Assembly: GCA_030601885.1 (NCBI GenBank)
Contig: JAUWAU010000030.1
Location: forward strand, 1-64,000
Length of the DNA: 64,000 bases
Direction: 5' to 3'
Source of the DNA: Armatimonadota bacterium
GTDB taxonomy: Bacteria > Armatimonadota > Zipacnadia > JAUWAU01
Part shown: positions 8,070 to 17,536 of the stretch, one piece after another
Position numbering within the stretch: position 1 is the first letter of the stretch
How the letters are laid out: each line of letters begins with the position of its first letter
Position numbers and translations under genes: made by a program
The notes under the pieces: generated by a model
Database searches by the model: none
What the model saw: only the letters and a program-made list of their open reading frames with translations
What the model was told of the DNA's origin: nothing

Positions 8070-11000
8070 ATGAGCATGTGCCGATCGTCTCTTGTCGCTC
8101 TCCTGATCGTGGGAGCATTTGGCGGCGGATGTGTGGCAGCGGACATCGACCCGGGCGAGCAACCCCCCGTAGAGGCCGAGACGCCGCTGCGCGCCCACAA
8201 ACTCACGCAGAGCGTGAACCTGCTGCCCAATAGCAGTTTTGAGCGATCCGTCGGGGCGGAGGCGCCGGAATACTGGAGCCGGTTCGGTGACTACCTTCCC
8301 GCCTGCCCCGACTGGAAGGTCGTGGAACGGGATGCCTTTGACGGCACGAAGTGCCTTGTCGGTGCACCGGGCCAGACGCTGTCGATCCCTGCGGAGACAC
8401 AAGGGCTACCTGCGGATGAGTACGTCTTCTCCATCCACCTGAAAGGCTCCCAGCCGGCCGCACGCTGTGAACTGAGGCTGCGAGCGCGGCCGGATGTCGA
8501 TGACGGCCGTTCGCCCTGGCAGTCGTGGGACAAGACGGTGCAGCTCACGACGTCGTGGAAGCGCTATGCATTGCCGGTCAAGATCGACCGTCGGCTTGAA
8601 TACAACAGATGGGGCATCATGGGAGGGCTGTTTGCGTGCGAGGTGAAGCCGCTCGATCCGGGCGTTCTGGTTGACGCCGCGCAGTTGGAGCAAGCGGCCT
8701 CTGCCACCGAGTACGTTCCGTCCACAGTTGAGACACGTGGCCAGTTGCCGGAGTGGCCGTCGCGAGACGGCCTGCAGACGCTCTGCGAACGCCTGCAGCG
8801 AACGCCGCCCGAGGCGCTCAGCCGATCGGAGCAAGGCGCCGTCGAGGTGTACGTCAGTCGTCCGGCGGGCGCCAATGGGGGGACGTATCCGGCGTGTGGC
8901 GGGATTCTGTTTCCCCGTGGAGCCCTGTTCGACAAGGACCGTGTCCGTCTCCTCGGGCCGCGTGGGGAGCCCGTGGTGCTGCAGACCGAAGCGCTCGCCC
9001 GTTACGGACTCGATGCCAGCATCCGGTCGCTGTACGTTGCTTTCCCCGCGGATCTGTCAGTGGGTGAGGAGGCGCCGTACACTCTCGAATACAACACGGC
9101 ATCGCATCCCGCCAGGGGGCCTCTGCGGGTGCGCGAGGGAGATGACAACGTCGAGGTTGTGACCGGCCCGCTGAGGTTCACGATGAGCCGCCGGGAGTTC
9201 GGGCTCTTTGACGGAGTCTGGCTTGACGCTGACCACGATGGCCAGTTCGCCGCATCGGAACGGTTGATTGGCCCTGGGGGGGCCGGAGGCTTGGCCGTGG
9301 TCGATGATGCAGGCGCCCTGTGGCAGGCGGCGCTCCACAAGCCGCTGATCGTGGTGGAACGGTCCGGACCCGTCGAAGCCATCGTCCGCGCGCAGGGTTG
9401 GCACGCCTCGCGCCAGGGGCGCGGTCATCTCGCCTATACGGTGAGGATTCATGCGTATGCAGGCAAGCCCTACGTCAAAGTGGAGCACACGTTCGCCAAC
9501 CTCGATTTGGCGCGGACCACGCAGCTTCGCTCCCTGTACCTGCGTGTTCCGCTCAAAGAGGTCCGCTCTCATCGCACGCCAGAGACAGGACGACGGGCGC
9601 TGCGCGAGCCGGCACGTTTTCTGCAAGTGCGTGACGGACTCGATATGGCGTGGCACCTTGCAGAGGGGACTGAGACAGTCGCGCGCGGTGAGCGCATGAG
9701 CGGGGTGTTTGTGCTGGGAGGTGAGAGTGGCGCGTTGGGAGTGTACGTGCCATACTTCGCGGAAACGCACCCGAAGGGAGTTCAGGTCGATGCGTCGGGA
9801 GTCACACTTGGACTGTGGCCAGGGCAGGGCACGAAGATGCTGTCCCTGACACGCGGCGTGGCCAAGAATCACGAGATCTATTTCACATTCGGCCGCGACG
9901 CCGATTCTGCCGATACGGCGGAACTGCGAGCGATGGCAGATGGCGTGCGACCGTTTGCCCAACCGAACTGGCTCGTGTTGGCCGGCTCAGACGGCGGTGC
10001 CGTCTCGGCAAGGCCAAGCCGGTATCCCGTCTACGAGGCTCTGGTGGGTCGCCACTTTGCGGTCAGCGCGGCAGCCGTGCGGGTCCGGACTCCGGAGGGT
10101 ATTTTCAGCCACGGTGACGCGTTGAGTGCATCTGGCTTCTGGCGCAACAACGAGACCGCGAGGCCCCGGGCATACTTCCTGCAGTATCTTCGCACCGGCG
10201 ACCGGGACGCCTTCGAGATCGGCAAACTCGCGGTGCAGCATCTCATGGACGTGGACAGCGATCACGTCTCCGGCGGGCAGTACACGCACAACATCCACCA
10301 CGCCATGGGGCGACCCGGCTCGAGCCACAACTACCCCAACATGTCAGCCATCTATTACCTCGTCACGGGGAACCGGGACGCCCTCCAGTCGGCACGGCGA
10401 AACGGCGACGCGTTGATCGCGTGGTCGCGGCGGACACTGTCGGGACGCAGCCTGGGCTGGACGATGTGGGGGCTGGCGGATCTCTGGGATCTCACGCGGG
10501 AGCAGCGTTTCCGGTATTGGGCGCTGGAGCACGCCCGGCGCCTCGAAGAAAGCGTCGAGACAACCGATGGTAAGCGGGTGTCGTTGTCCAGGGGCGGGTT
10601 CCTCTATGGGGGCACTTGCCTGAACGGACTTCTGAGGCTGCACGAAGGAACCGGCGATGAAGCTGTCAAGGAGCTGTTCTTGGACGAGCTGAATGCCATC
10701 ATGAAGGACGCCGTGGCGGCAAACAACGTGCGCTTCACCGGGCGCAACTGCATGATGTTCGCGCCACTGGCCTACGCGTACGATCTGACCAAGGACAGGA
10801 AGTACCTCGACTGGGGCATGGCGGGGCTCTATGGCCAGCTTCCGTTTGAGCCCGCTCCCGTCTTCGACTTCGTCCTTGCGGCCGGACTGCTTGCGAGAGC
10901 CGACGCCGCCGGCATACCCGAGCCGATTCGGCAACTCCCGCACACGTGGGGATTCAAGCGCGACCACACCATGTATGCCCTCGACGAGGACGACCGAGCC

Positions 11001-11564
11001 TTCACCATGACTGTTTTCAAGGGCGGCGGAAAAGAGGGAAGCTGGATAAAGGTATACGCCCCTGACGGCAAGCTGACTGCGTCAAAGGTCTATCCCGGCG
11101 CCGAACAGCAGCTTGACTCGGTCCGGATCCCGAAAGACGGTCAGCGCGGAGCATACAAGGTCGAGCTGAGCCAGGCCTATCCGACCACCGTGAACCTCGC
11201 TCTCTCATTGCCGAAGGCTGTGCTGCAGGTGGATCGTTCCATGTTCCGTCTCGCGAGTGCTCCCGAGACGCACTATTTCTTCGTGCCGGAGAAGACAGAG
11301 CGATTCAGGATTGGGATCGTGCAACAGTACGGTCGGGGCGAGAATGCCGTCGCGGTCTACGACCCCACGGGGAAGCTGGTGAGGCGCCACACGTGGCCCG
11401 ACATGCCGGAACGCGAATGGCAGTACATCGACGTCGCGCCGGCGGAGGAACAGCGGGGCAAGCTCTGGAGCATCACCATCGCAGTCTCGGGCCAGTTTGA
11501 GCTGGAGTTGGACGGCGTGCCGCCGTACGTATCACTTCGGCCCGATTCTCATTTCGTTCCATGA
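8070..11564 (+). CDS. Secreted exo-rhamnogalacturonan-lyase-like protein (PcRGLX/YetA type) with N-terminal carbohydrate-binding domain
   Basis: About 1164 residues. ATG 8070 is chosen because GGAGGAG precedes it and a signal sequence follows (SSLVALLIVGAFGGGCVA). Residues 45-205 resemble a CBM4/9-type jelly roll (NLLPNSSFERS, YVFSIHLKG, and a VDAAQLEQ end). Then comes a RIFT-like beta domain (YPACGGILFPRGALFDKDRV) typical of the PcRGLX/YetA group, a supersandwich domain, and an alpha/alpha toroid (about 730-1000) with DVDSDHVSGGQYTHNIHHAM and SSHNYPNMSAIYY. The family contains exolytic rhamnogalacturonan lyases (PL26); activity is inferred from fold only. It is followed on the same strand by a beta-helix and a propeller protein, which suggests a pectin locus. 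Confidence 0.65.
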   Translation: MSMCRSSLVALLIVGAFGGGCVAADIDPGEQPPVEAETPLRAHKLTQSVNLLPNSSFERSVGAEAPEYWSRFGDYLPACPDWKVVERDAFDGTKCLVGAPGQTLSIPAETQGLPADEYVFSIHLKGSQPAARCELRLRARPDVDDGRSPWQSWDKTVQLTTSWKRYALPVKIDRRLEYNRWGIMGGLFACEVKPLDPGVLVDAAQLEQAASATEYVPSTVETRGQLPEWPSRDGLQTLCERLQRTPPEALSRSEQGAVEVYVSRPAGANGGTYPACGGILFPRGALFDKDRVRLLGPRGEPVVLQTEALARYGLDASIRSLYVAFPADLSVGEEAPYTLEYNTASHPARGPLRVREGDDNVEVVTGPLRFTMSRREFGLFDGVWLDADHDGQFAASERLIGPGGAGGLAVVDDAGALWQAALHKPLIVVERSGPVEAIVRAQGWHASRQGRGHLAYTVRIHAYAGKPYVKVEHTFANLDLARTTQLRSLYLRVPLKEVRSHRTPETGRRALREPARFLQVRDGLDMAWHLAEGTETVARGERMSGVFVLGGESGALGVYVPYFAETHPKGVQVDASGVTLGLWPGQGTKMLSLTRGVAKNHEIYFTFGRDADSADTAELRAMADGVRPFAQPNWLVLAGSDGGAVSARPSRYPVYEALVGRHFAVSAAAVRVRTPEGIFSHGDALSASGFWRNNETARPRAYFLQYLRTGDRDAFEIGKLAVQHLMDVDSDHVSGGQYTHNIHHAMGRPGSSHNYPNMSAIYYLVTGNRDALQSARRNGDALIAWSRRTLSGRSLGWTMWGLADLWDLTREQRFRYWALEHARRLEESVETTDGKRVSLSRGGFLYGGTCLNGLLRLHEGTGDEAVKELFLDELNAIMKDAVAANNVRFTGRNCMMFAPLAYAYDLTKDRKYLDWGMAGLYGQLPFEPAPVFDFVLAAGLLARADAAGIPEPIRQLPHTWGFKRDHTMYALDEDDRAFTMTVFKGGGKEGSWIKVYAPDGKLTASKVYPGAEQQLDSVRIPKDGQRGAYKVELSQAYPTTVNLALSLPKAVLQVDRSMFRLASAPETHYFFVPEKTERFRIGIVQQYGRGENAVAVYDPTGKLVRRHTWPDMPEREWQYIDVAPAEEQRGKLWSITIAVSGQFELELDGVPPYVSLRPDSHFVP

Positions 11565-11673
11565 TTCGCGAGCTAAAGTGGACTGCCGCCAATCGCGCCA
11601 CGGGCATCGTGAGCGTCGGATACGACGCGGGCAGTGTGTTCCGCACGCTCTCACGAAGAAGGACGTTGCCTTT

Positions 11674-13578
11674 ATGATCTCGGAGCGCGGACTGATTTGG
11701 ACGCTCTTTGCTATAGCGGCGTTTTTTCACATTCAGGGCATTAGTGACGCTGCTGAGCTCCCCGACCGCGAGCCCCCGCTGCTTGAAATCGCCGTTCAGA
11801 AGGTCCTCCACGCCAGGGACTTCGGCGCTATCCCGGATGACGGCGAGGACGACCTGCCCGCAATCCTCAACGCTCTCGAAGCGGCGCTGAAGACGGGCGT
11901 CCCGACCGAACTCCGATTTGAGAGAGGCCGTTACGACCTGTTCGGGGCACCAGAGAAGAGCCAGCCGTTGATCAAGATCACTAGAGCCAGGGATTTCGTG
12001 TTCAACGGTAATGGCGCCGATTTCATCGCCCACGACACCCGACAGAAGTTCATTAGCGTCTTCAACGATAACGAACGCGTTATCCTGAAGAAGTTCACCC
12101 TCGACTACCGGCCCCGCCCGGTGTCCCAGGGCCACGTGATCGCCCTCGACAAGAAGAACGTGACGATGAGGGTCGAGTTCGATGCTGACTTCCCCGATCT
12201 CGACAATGGCTTCTTCGAGAGGGGCACCAAATGGGCCATCATCAAGGATCGGGACAATCCGCGTCGGACGAAAACGGACATGCCCAGCATCTGGGAAGTG
12301 GTCGCGTGGGAGAGTGTCGGGCCGCACACGTACGATATCAAGATGGCCGACTGGCGGCGGGACCACTTCGACCGGGTCGAGGTCGGCGATCCCTACGTCG
12401 CCGTCAACCGCTCGGGCGGAGGCTTCTTCACTTTCCGTTCGAGGCAGGTCACGTGGATGGACGTGCGCATTTACACGTCCGGCGGCCTCGGATGGCTGGA
12501 TATGCGCAACTCTCTCATCAATTACATCCGCTGCAGGATCATCCCACCCGATGGCTACTGGCACGCTACCGGCGCGGATGGCATCTACTGCCTTCGTGCG
12601 CGTGCAGGTCCGTGGATCGAAGGGTGCGAGTTCGACGCCCTCGGCGATGACGCCCTCAGCATCAAGACGTTCGGTGCCAACTGCCTGCGAAAGATCGACG
12701 ACCGGACTCTCGTCTTGAAGGGACGGCCAGGGCACGACGAGGGGCGAGATGCGCCGGGGCCTCCATTCCCCATGATGGCAGGCGACCTGCTGCGCGCCTT
12801 CGATCCCGCCGTCGGCGAATACCTCGGAGAAGCGAGAGTCGTTTCCTTCAAGCGTCTCCCGGACGCCAAGGGCGGCAGCGGGCCGTTCGAGGTGACCGTC
12901 GATCGTCCTCTGCCGCGTCTGACACAGGGGACCGACTGGCAGTCACACATCGTCTACAACGACGACACGCGCGGCGCGGGCTTCGTTGTGAGGGATAACA
13001 TCTTCCGCAACATCCGCCGCTGGGGCTTCAATTGTCAAGCGCGGGACGGACTGGTCGAGGGCAATCAGTTCATCGCCTGCCAGGACCAGGCGATCATCCT
13101 GCACAACGCCGACGTGGGCCATCACGCCAGCGACGGCTTTGCCGCCAGGAACGTCGTCATCCGCAACAACGTCTTCGACGACTGTTGCCACGTCTTCCAT
13201 CGCGGCCGCGATATGAACCAGGGCATGGTCTCGTCTCTCATTCGAGGGACCACGGACAGGAGGAATCGCTTCTTCTCCAGCCTTGGGCGATGGCAGGGGA
13301 TCGAGAACATCACCATTGAGGGGAACACCTTCCGGAACTGGCTGAGAGCGCCGGCGCTGTTTATCGGCAACGCCAGGAACTTCGTCGTAAGAGACAACGA
13401 GTTCGTCTCGGGAGGCGGCGCGACCCCGGCCATTCGGATCCGCAACTCCAGCGGGGTGACTGTCGAAGGCAACCGGCTCCGGGGCCCGTGGCACGCGCTG
13501 GACGAGGCCATCCTGGTGGACACAGAGAGCGTTCGCGATACGACGTTGGAGCGGAACGAGGTCATGCCGACGAGATGA
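11674..13578 (+). CDS. Secreted right-handed beta-helix protein (pectin-lyase-like or GH110-like)
   Basis: 634 residues. ATG 11674 has GAAGGA nine bases upstream and a signal peptide (RGLIWTLFAIAAFFHIQGIS, cleavage near DAA/EL). DFGAIPDDGEDDLPAILNAL is the typical start of a pectate-lyase-like parallel beta-helix; coils run to the end with VVIRNNVFDDC, ITIEGNTFRNW and FVVRDNEFVSG repeats. GADGIYCLRARAGPWIEGCE and ALGDDALSIKT lie where catalytic acids occur in GH110 and polygalacturonase-like folds. The reaction cannot be fixed from sequence. It starts 109 bases after the lyase-like gene and is probably cotranscribed with it. Confidence 0.65.
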   Translation: MISERGLIWTLFAIAAFFHIQGISDAAELPDREPPLLEIAVQKVLHARDFGAIPDDGEDDLPAILNALEAALKTGVPTELRFERGRYDLFGAPEKSQPLIKITRARDFVFNGNGADFIAHDTRQKFISVFNDNERVILKKFTLDYRPRPVSQGHVIALDKKNVTMRVEFDADFPDLDNGFFERGTKWAIIKDRDNPRRTKTDMPSIWEVVAWESVGPHTYDIKMADWRRDHFDRVEVGDPYVAVNRSGGGFFTFRSRQVTWMDVRIYTSGGLGWLDMRNSLINYIRCRIIPPDGYWHATGADGIYCLRARAGPWIEGCEFDALGDDALSIKTFGANCLRKIDDRTLVLKGRPGHDEGRDAPGPPFPMMAGDLLRAFDPAVGEYLGEARVVSFKRLPDAKGGSGPFEVTVDRPLPRLTQGTDWQSHIVYNDDTRGAGFVVRDNIFRNIRRWGFNCQARDGLVEGNQFIACQDQAIILHNADVGHHASDGFAARNVVIRNNVFDDCCHVFHRGRDMNQGMVSSLIRGTTDRRNRFFSSLGRWQGIENITIEGNTFRNWLRAPALFIGNARNFVVRDNEFVSGGGATPAIRIRNSSGVTVEGNRLRGPWHALDEAILVDTESVRDTTLERNEVMPTR

Positions 13579-13637
13579 CGCTCACCTGGTCCAAGCTCTA
13601 TTCCGGGAATTCCGGGGAGACCATACTGAATTACTCG

Positions 13638-13780
13638 TTTGAAGATTTCGTCGTGTGCCTTTCTGTAGGCGAGTACCTGTGGCTCGCCACAGCCGCGTCT
13701 CAGCGCTCCCACGGGCTGTGCGTCAGCTCAGACACCTTCATCGTTTCCGTGTGGCCCACCGCGCCATGACCGACTGCTTC
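13638..13780. repeat. Dispersed repeat B, copy 1
   Basis: About 140 bp starting TTTGAAGATTTCGTCGTGTG and ending GCCATGACCGACTGCTTCG. It matches 21921-22066 closely, including CTGTGGCTCGCCACAGCC, TCTCAGCGCTCCCACGGGCT and CTTCATCGTTTCC. The element contains short palindromes (TGGCTCGCCA) and no reading frame of its own. The remaining bases between 13579 and 13907 hold no gene. Confidence 0.7.
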
Positions 13781-13907
13781 GAGACCTGCTTTGAGGCTCC
13801 CAGTCGAGCGCGAGAGCCCCGGGGCTCAACCCCGTGAGAACGGATTCGTGTAAGGAGCCGGTGAAAGTAGGGCCGGAACCACGGTTGGAGGGAGAAGACG
13901 CTCAGCC

Positions 13908-15098
13908 ATGATGATTCTCATAGTTGCCTGGTTGGTGCTGCTCTGCGCGATATGGGCCTCTGCTGCGCAGCCTGCTGGGGCCGGCGCCGCGGACGAGCCG
14001 GTCCTGGTGCCGCTTCATGACGGGCCGGAAAGCACGGCGCTGAGCATCTACGGCACGTCGCCGGAGAGCCCGGACGGCCAGCGAATCTGCTACGTGCGCT
14101 ACCGGGAGCTCTCCGGTCGCGATTGGCAGTCGAGAGCCGACGCCGAATTGTGGGTCTGCGACCGCGAGCTGACCAATCATCGCAAGCTCTTCGAGGTGAA
14201 CGTGCACAACCACAATGGCGCCAACGCCATGTGGATCGACAACGCCCGGGTTGCCTTCGAGTCGGCCTCCGGTATTCACGTGCTCAATGTGGACACCGGC
14301 GAGGTAGTGCGTGGGCCGATTGCCGGGCATATCGGCCATGACGCCCACGACCACAACATCCTGTTTGCCGCTGCCGGCGGCGCCGGCACGAACTCGGCGG
14401 TCAGCGAAAGCGGAATCTACGAACTGGACTGCGACACGGGGAAGATCCGGCGGATCATTAGCTCGGCGAAGATCGCGGCATTCCTGACGGAGAAGCTCGG
14501 AGAAGAGCACACCCCGAGAATCGGCTTGGCGCACCTGCAGTTCAGCCCCGACGGAAGGCGTATCAGCTTTCGCCTCGGGAGGAGGCGTGTGGCTACCGTC
14601 CGGAGCGATGGCACGGGGCTGACGATCTTTCCCGGGGAGAAGCCGATGCACTTCCTGTGGTACGACAGCAACACGCTCATGGGCGCCGACTTCCGCGTGA
14701 GAAACGGCAATCCGAACAACCACGAGTACCGCCGCTGGACACCTGACGGGCGTTTCATGGAGACTCTGGCCGGACCGATCACCCACGGCGCGGCTTCACC
14801 GGACCGGCAATGGTACGCCGGCGAATCCACGAGCTACGATGGGAAGCCGATACGCCTGGTGCTCTATCGTCGGGGGCAGATCGAACCCATAGCTACGCTG
14901 ATGGAGCACAGTTTTGATTATGTAACCTGGCAACTGCGCGCCCACGTCAATCCGTCGTTTTCTCGTGATGGCAAGCGGGTGTACTTCCTCCAGGCAGTGA
15001 GCAACGAGAAGTTCCGGGCGGTGTACGTGGACATCTCCGGGTATATCGTCGAAGCGTCAGGGAACGCCGGTGACGACGAGCGAGAGGGCGGGAATTGA
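13908..15098 (+). CDS. Secreted oligogalacturonate-lyase-like beta-propeller
   Basis: 396 residues with a signal peptide (MMILIVAWLVLLCAIWASAA, cleavage near ASA/AQP). The mature chain is one beta-propeller: HLQFSPDGRRISFRL, THGAASPDRQWYAGE and NPSFSRDGKRVYFLQ blades. Several His-rich segments (VNVHNHNGANAMW, GHIGHDAHDHN, RAHVNPSFS) recall the metal-binding and catalytic histidines of PL22 oligogalacturonate lyases, but the match is not exact and PL22 enzymes are usually cytoplasmic. A plain TolB-like binding protein is the alternative. It is third in line after two probable pectin-active proteins, with repeat B between. Confidence 0.55.
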   Translation: MMILIVAWLVLLCAIWASAAQPAGAGAADEPVLVPLHDGPESTALSIYGTSPESPDGQRICYVRYRELSGRDWQSRADAELWVCDRELTNHRKLFEVNVHNHNGANAMWIDNARVAFESASGIHVLNVDTGEVVRGPIAGHIGHDAHDHNILFAAAGGAGTNSAVSESGIYELDCDTGKIRRIISSAKIAAFLTEKLGEEHTPRIGLAHLQFSPDGRRISFRLGRRRVATVRSDGTGLTIFPGEKPMHFLWYDSNTLMGADFRVRNGNPNNHEYRRWTPDGRFMETLAGPITHGAASPDRQWYAGESTSYDGKPIRLVLYRRGQIEPIATLMEHSFDYVTWQLRAHVNPSFSRDGKRVYFLQAVSNEKFRAVYVDISGYIVEASGNAGDDEREGGN

Positions 15099-15369
15099 GT
15101 ATGGTGTCGGGCGAATTCAAGCTCAATCTTCTGCGACGGCTCACCACGAGCCTGAGGCAGCACATGAATGTCCGGTGGCGTCCGACCGCTGACCTACCGA
15201 CCTACGTGACGAAAGGCTCGTTGAGCAAGTACAGGCAGCCATGCCGCCAGGAGGGCACGATGACCGCCCCGGGGGGAAACCTCCACTTCCCCCTTGACAC
15301 ATACCCATCATGAATGTCCCCGGGATTACCACAGCTGCCAGCACTGTCCAGCGCCCCCACCAGTCCTCA
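15099..15369. other. Intergenic gap between convergent genes
   Basis: No gene, repeat family or terminator is evident. A TTGACA occurs near 15293 but no matching -10 follows at the right spacing. Confidence 0.4.
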
Positions 15370-16509
15370 TCACGCGCCCCCCAGGAACCTGCTCACAGCG
15401 CGCTCCTCCCATGCCCGATAGCCTTGAGGATCCTCACGAAAGCGTCGCCAGGCCTCGTTCACAAGCCCGATGGGTGAGAACTCCTCGTCCGAGCCGCCCA
15501 CCTCCCGAGAAGTGCACTTCCGAGGTGATGCCTCAGTCAGCATGTCCTCAATCGTCCCGTGAACTGCGGGCCCGAACTCCGGCTCGTAGAACCCGAAGTA
15601 ATCTTCGACAACACCCATTGCCTCAGCAATGGCATCCCAGGCGCCAGTCAATACCTCGCCGTCAGCGCTGTAACCCATCCGACACGCCCGATCGGCCAGC
15701 AGTCGAGCTCGCAGCCACGTAACCGGATGGTGCCTCTGGAGAAGTTGGTCGAGCGGCACGCGGTACTCGTCACTCCCTCGCATTCGCAGGTACATAGAGA
15801 ACGCTTCCACGAACGCGCGCCCCCCGATCACATAGCCCACAGCATCGCAGAACAACTCCTGCGTCCACTCGTACCACACCTCTACTATCGTCCTTCGCCC
15901 CTCCTCCGCGAAGCGCTCGTGCTCATCGCCCCTTCGCACTCTTGGCGCGAGCATGTTCCGGATCTCCTCTTGTAGATCGCCGACGAGATCGTCCATCTCG
16001 TCTCGATGACACGCGTAGAGGAGGTGCCCGAACTCGTGGAAGAATAGTGGGAGGTACAGTAACTCACGCTGCGCTGACGGAGGCATGAAGTAAACCGTCG
16101 GCAGATCCGGGGCTGGCCAAGCCGCGAACTCCCCATCAGTGAGGCCAAGAGGGAGCCCGCGAGTCTCGGGGTGCCCCGCGTGCAGCCAGAGGAGCAGCTT
16201 CAAGCAAAGACGGTCCGACGGTCGGGCGCGCAGGAGCGGGCTGAGCAGCCGCTGATTCAGCAGGGCCAGTTCCCGCGTCGCCACCTGACTGCTGCTCAGG
16301 ATGTCGGGAAGGATCTCGTCCCGACGCAGTTCCAGGTCCTCAAGATTCTGCCGTGCCTGAAGTCCACACGCGCCAACTGCTTCGACCGCCCACTGGTAGT
16401 ACGCCCGAAGCTCGGTTAGCAGAGAGCTGCTGATGCCCTCAAGGTCCTCCTGAAGCCGATCCACTTGCCGGAGAAGGTCCAGGTTATTGTCGCGCAGCAC
16501 ATCCCACAA
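15370..16509 (-). CDS. Putative zinc metallopeptidase (HExxH) of unknown family
   Basis: 379 residues. LYLPLFFHEFGHLLYACHRDE places an HExxH zinc site at H158-E159-F-G-H162, and TQELFCDAVGYVIGG some 60 residues later offers the third acidic ligand, an arrangement like gluzincins. The N-terminal 90 residues are a helical, probably coiled-coil segment (LRQVDRLQEDLEGISSSLL). There is no signal peptide. The start is TTG 16509, directly abutting the TAG of the preceding gene, so translation is probably coupled. Together with the XRE regulator two genes upstream it recalls XRE/ImmA-IrrE pairs, in which the peptidase cuts the repressor, but the fold family is different. Role unproven. Confidence 0.6.
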   Translation of the reverse strand: MWDVLRDNNLDLLRQVDRLQEDLEGISSSLLTELRAYYQWAVEAVGACGLQARQNLEDLELRRDEILPDILSSSQVATRELALLNQRLLSPLLRARPSDRLCLKLLLWLHAGHPETRGLPLGLTDGEFAAWPAPDLPTVYFMPPSAQRELLYLPLFFHEFGHLLYACHRDEMDDLVGDLQEEIRNMLAPRVRRGDEHERFAEEGRRTIVEVWYEWTQELFCDAVGYVIGGRAFVEAFSMYLRMRGSDEYRVPLDQLLQRHHPVTWLRARLLADRACRMGYSADGEVLTGAWDAIAEAMGVVEDYFGFYEPEFGPAVHGTIEDMLTEASPRKCTSREVGGSDEEFSPIGLVNEAWRRFREDPQGYRAWEERAVSRFLGGA

Positions 16510-16962
16510 CTAGATCTCTCCCAGCACTTCCGCCGAGTCGCTGTGGAGATGGTCCTCCACCAGCGCTCGGAGCTCTTTCAGGCACTCGACAAGCAGCTTC
16601 TCATCCTCTGGCTTGTCTGAGCGCAGCAACTGTTCCATCTCAGAAGGGCTCTGGCGGAACAGCACGGATCGAAAGCGACCGGAGTCGCGCCTCGCGGCGA
16701 CGAAGCTCCTCGCCAGCTCACGCAACCGCGGATCGGCGCCCAAGACCGGACCCAACTCGTCTTCGCCAGACTGCCTAAGCGCTGTATCAAGCCTGTCTAG
16801 GAACGCTTCGAGAGTCTTTCGCCCATCGGCTGCTGCCTGGGACCGGCCTGGGTCGTCGACTCCGCCAAGCCGCAGCTTAGTGTGAATCGAGAGAGCATTG
16901 ATGGCGGCCAGTAGCGTCTGGTTGGTGCCGAAGCTCTGCACCGCCAGCCAGTCAGGACTCAT
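16510..16962 (-). CDS. Conserved-looking helical protein in the XRE/HExxH module
   Basis: 150 residues, soluble and mostly alpha-helical, with no recognisable domain. ATG 16962 has AAGGAGAGG seven bases upstream, a strong ribosome site. The stop codon touches the start of the HExxH gene, so the two are cotranscribed and probably coupled. The tight linkage suggests an inhibitor, substrate or partner of the peptidase, which is inference only. Confidence 0.5.
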   Translation of the reverse strand: MSPDWLAVQSFGTNQTLLAAINALSIHTKLRLGGVDDPGRSQAAADGRKTLEAFLDRLDTALRQSGEDELGPVLGADPRLRELARSFVAARRDSGRFRSVLFRQSPSEMEQLLRSDKPEDEKLLVECLKELRALVEDHLHSDSAEVLGEI

Positions 16963-17021
16963 GCGAACCTCTCCTTCCCAGAAGGCCCAGTGGGCCCTCC
17001 GTCATGATGAGCCGAAACCCA

Positions 17022-17117
17022 CTAATTCTCCTCCCACGTGTGCTCTGGTACTTGGGGTGCAGTGCAACTGGTAGTAGTACCGTCGCGGACACCGTTCCAG
17101 TTGTAGGACCACTGCAT
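17022..17117 (-). CDS. Possible small ORF between XRE gene and module genes
   Basis: A 31-codon frame starting MQWSYNWNGVRDG, rich in W and T. It has AAGGAGG at 17131-17137 (minus strand) but 13 bases from the ATG, longer than usual. It fills the otherwise empty 207-base gap between the regulator and the 150-residue protein. No family recognised; it could be a leader peptide or chance. Confidence 0.25.
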   Translation of the reverse strand: MQWSYNWNGVRDGTTTSCTAPQVPEHTWEEN

Positions 17118-17169
17118 CAGGACTCGCCTTCCTCCTTACCCCTCTGCACGGCGTGCTCCGCCTCGCATA

Positions 17170-17517
17170 TCAGTTGCTTCGCAGCCGCTTCAGCCGTCTC
17201 CCCAGCGTTCTCCACTCCTCCTCGCTCAGACTCATCGCATGTGCTTCTCGCATGAACCCAAGGGCTGCCGGACTCGCCCGCAGCGTCTCCGTGAGGTTGC
17301 TCGGCACCTTCCCGCTGAGCGCCAGCAGCTCATCAGGCGGCACACCCAATGCCTCGCAGATCCTCACTATCGTGTCGCCGGCAGGCGGCGATATGCGGTC
17401 GTTCTCTGCCTTGCTGATGTACGAGAAGTCAACTCCTACCCTCTCGGCCAGTCCGCGCTGACTCAGACCCTTCGCGCGTCGCAGTTCCCGCAGGTACTCT
17501 CCGAACGTTCTGGCCAT
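17170..17517 (-). CDS. XRE-family transcriptional regulator
   Basis: 115 residues. A helix-turn-helix of the Cro/CI type occupies residues 5-60 (FGEYLRELRRAKGLSQRGLA, ERVGVDFSYISKAEND, ICEALGVPPDELL). The C-terminal half, about 50 residues with a basic end GRRLKRLRSN, has no known domain. The gene leads a minus-strand unit with the 150-residue protein and the HExxH protein. A 9-bp inverted repeat overlaps the -35 box of its promoter, which indicates autorepression. Confidence 0.85.
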   Translation of the reverse strand: MARTFGEYLRELRRAKGLSQRGLAERVGVDFSYISKAENDRISPPAGDTIVRICEALGVPPDELLALSGKVPSNLTETLRASPAALGFMREAHAMSLSEEEWRTLGRRLKRLRSN

Positions 17518-17536
17518 CTCTTGTTACCTAAAGCCT

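Noticed and set aside
7563..8402. 279-codon minus-strand frame upstream of the lyase-like gene
   Set aside because: Runs through the MITE and the signal-peptide region of the real gene without recognisable protein features.
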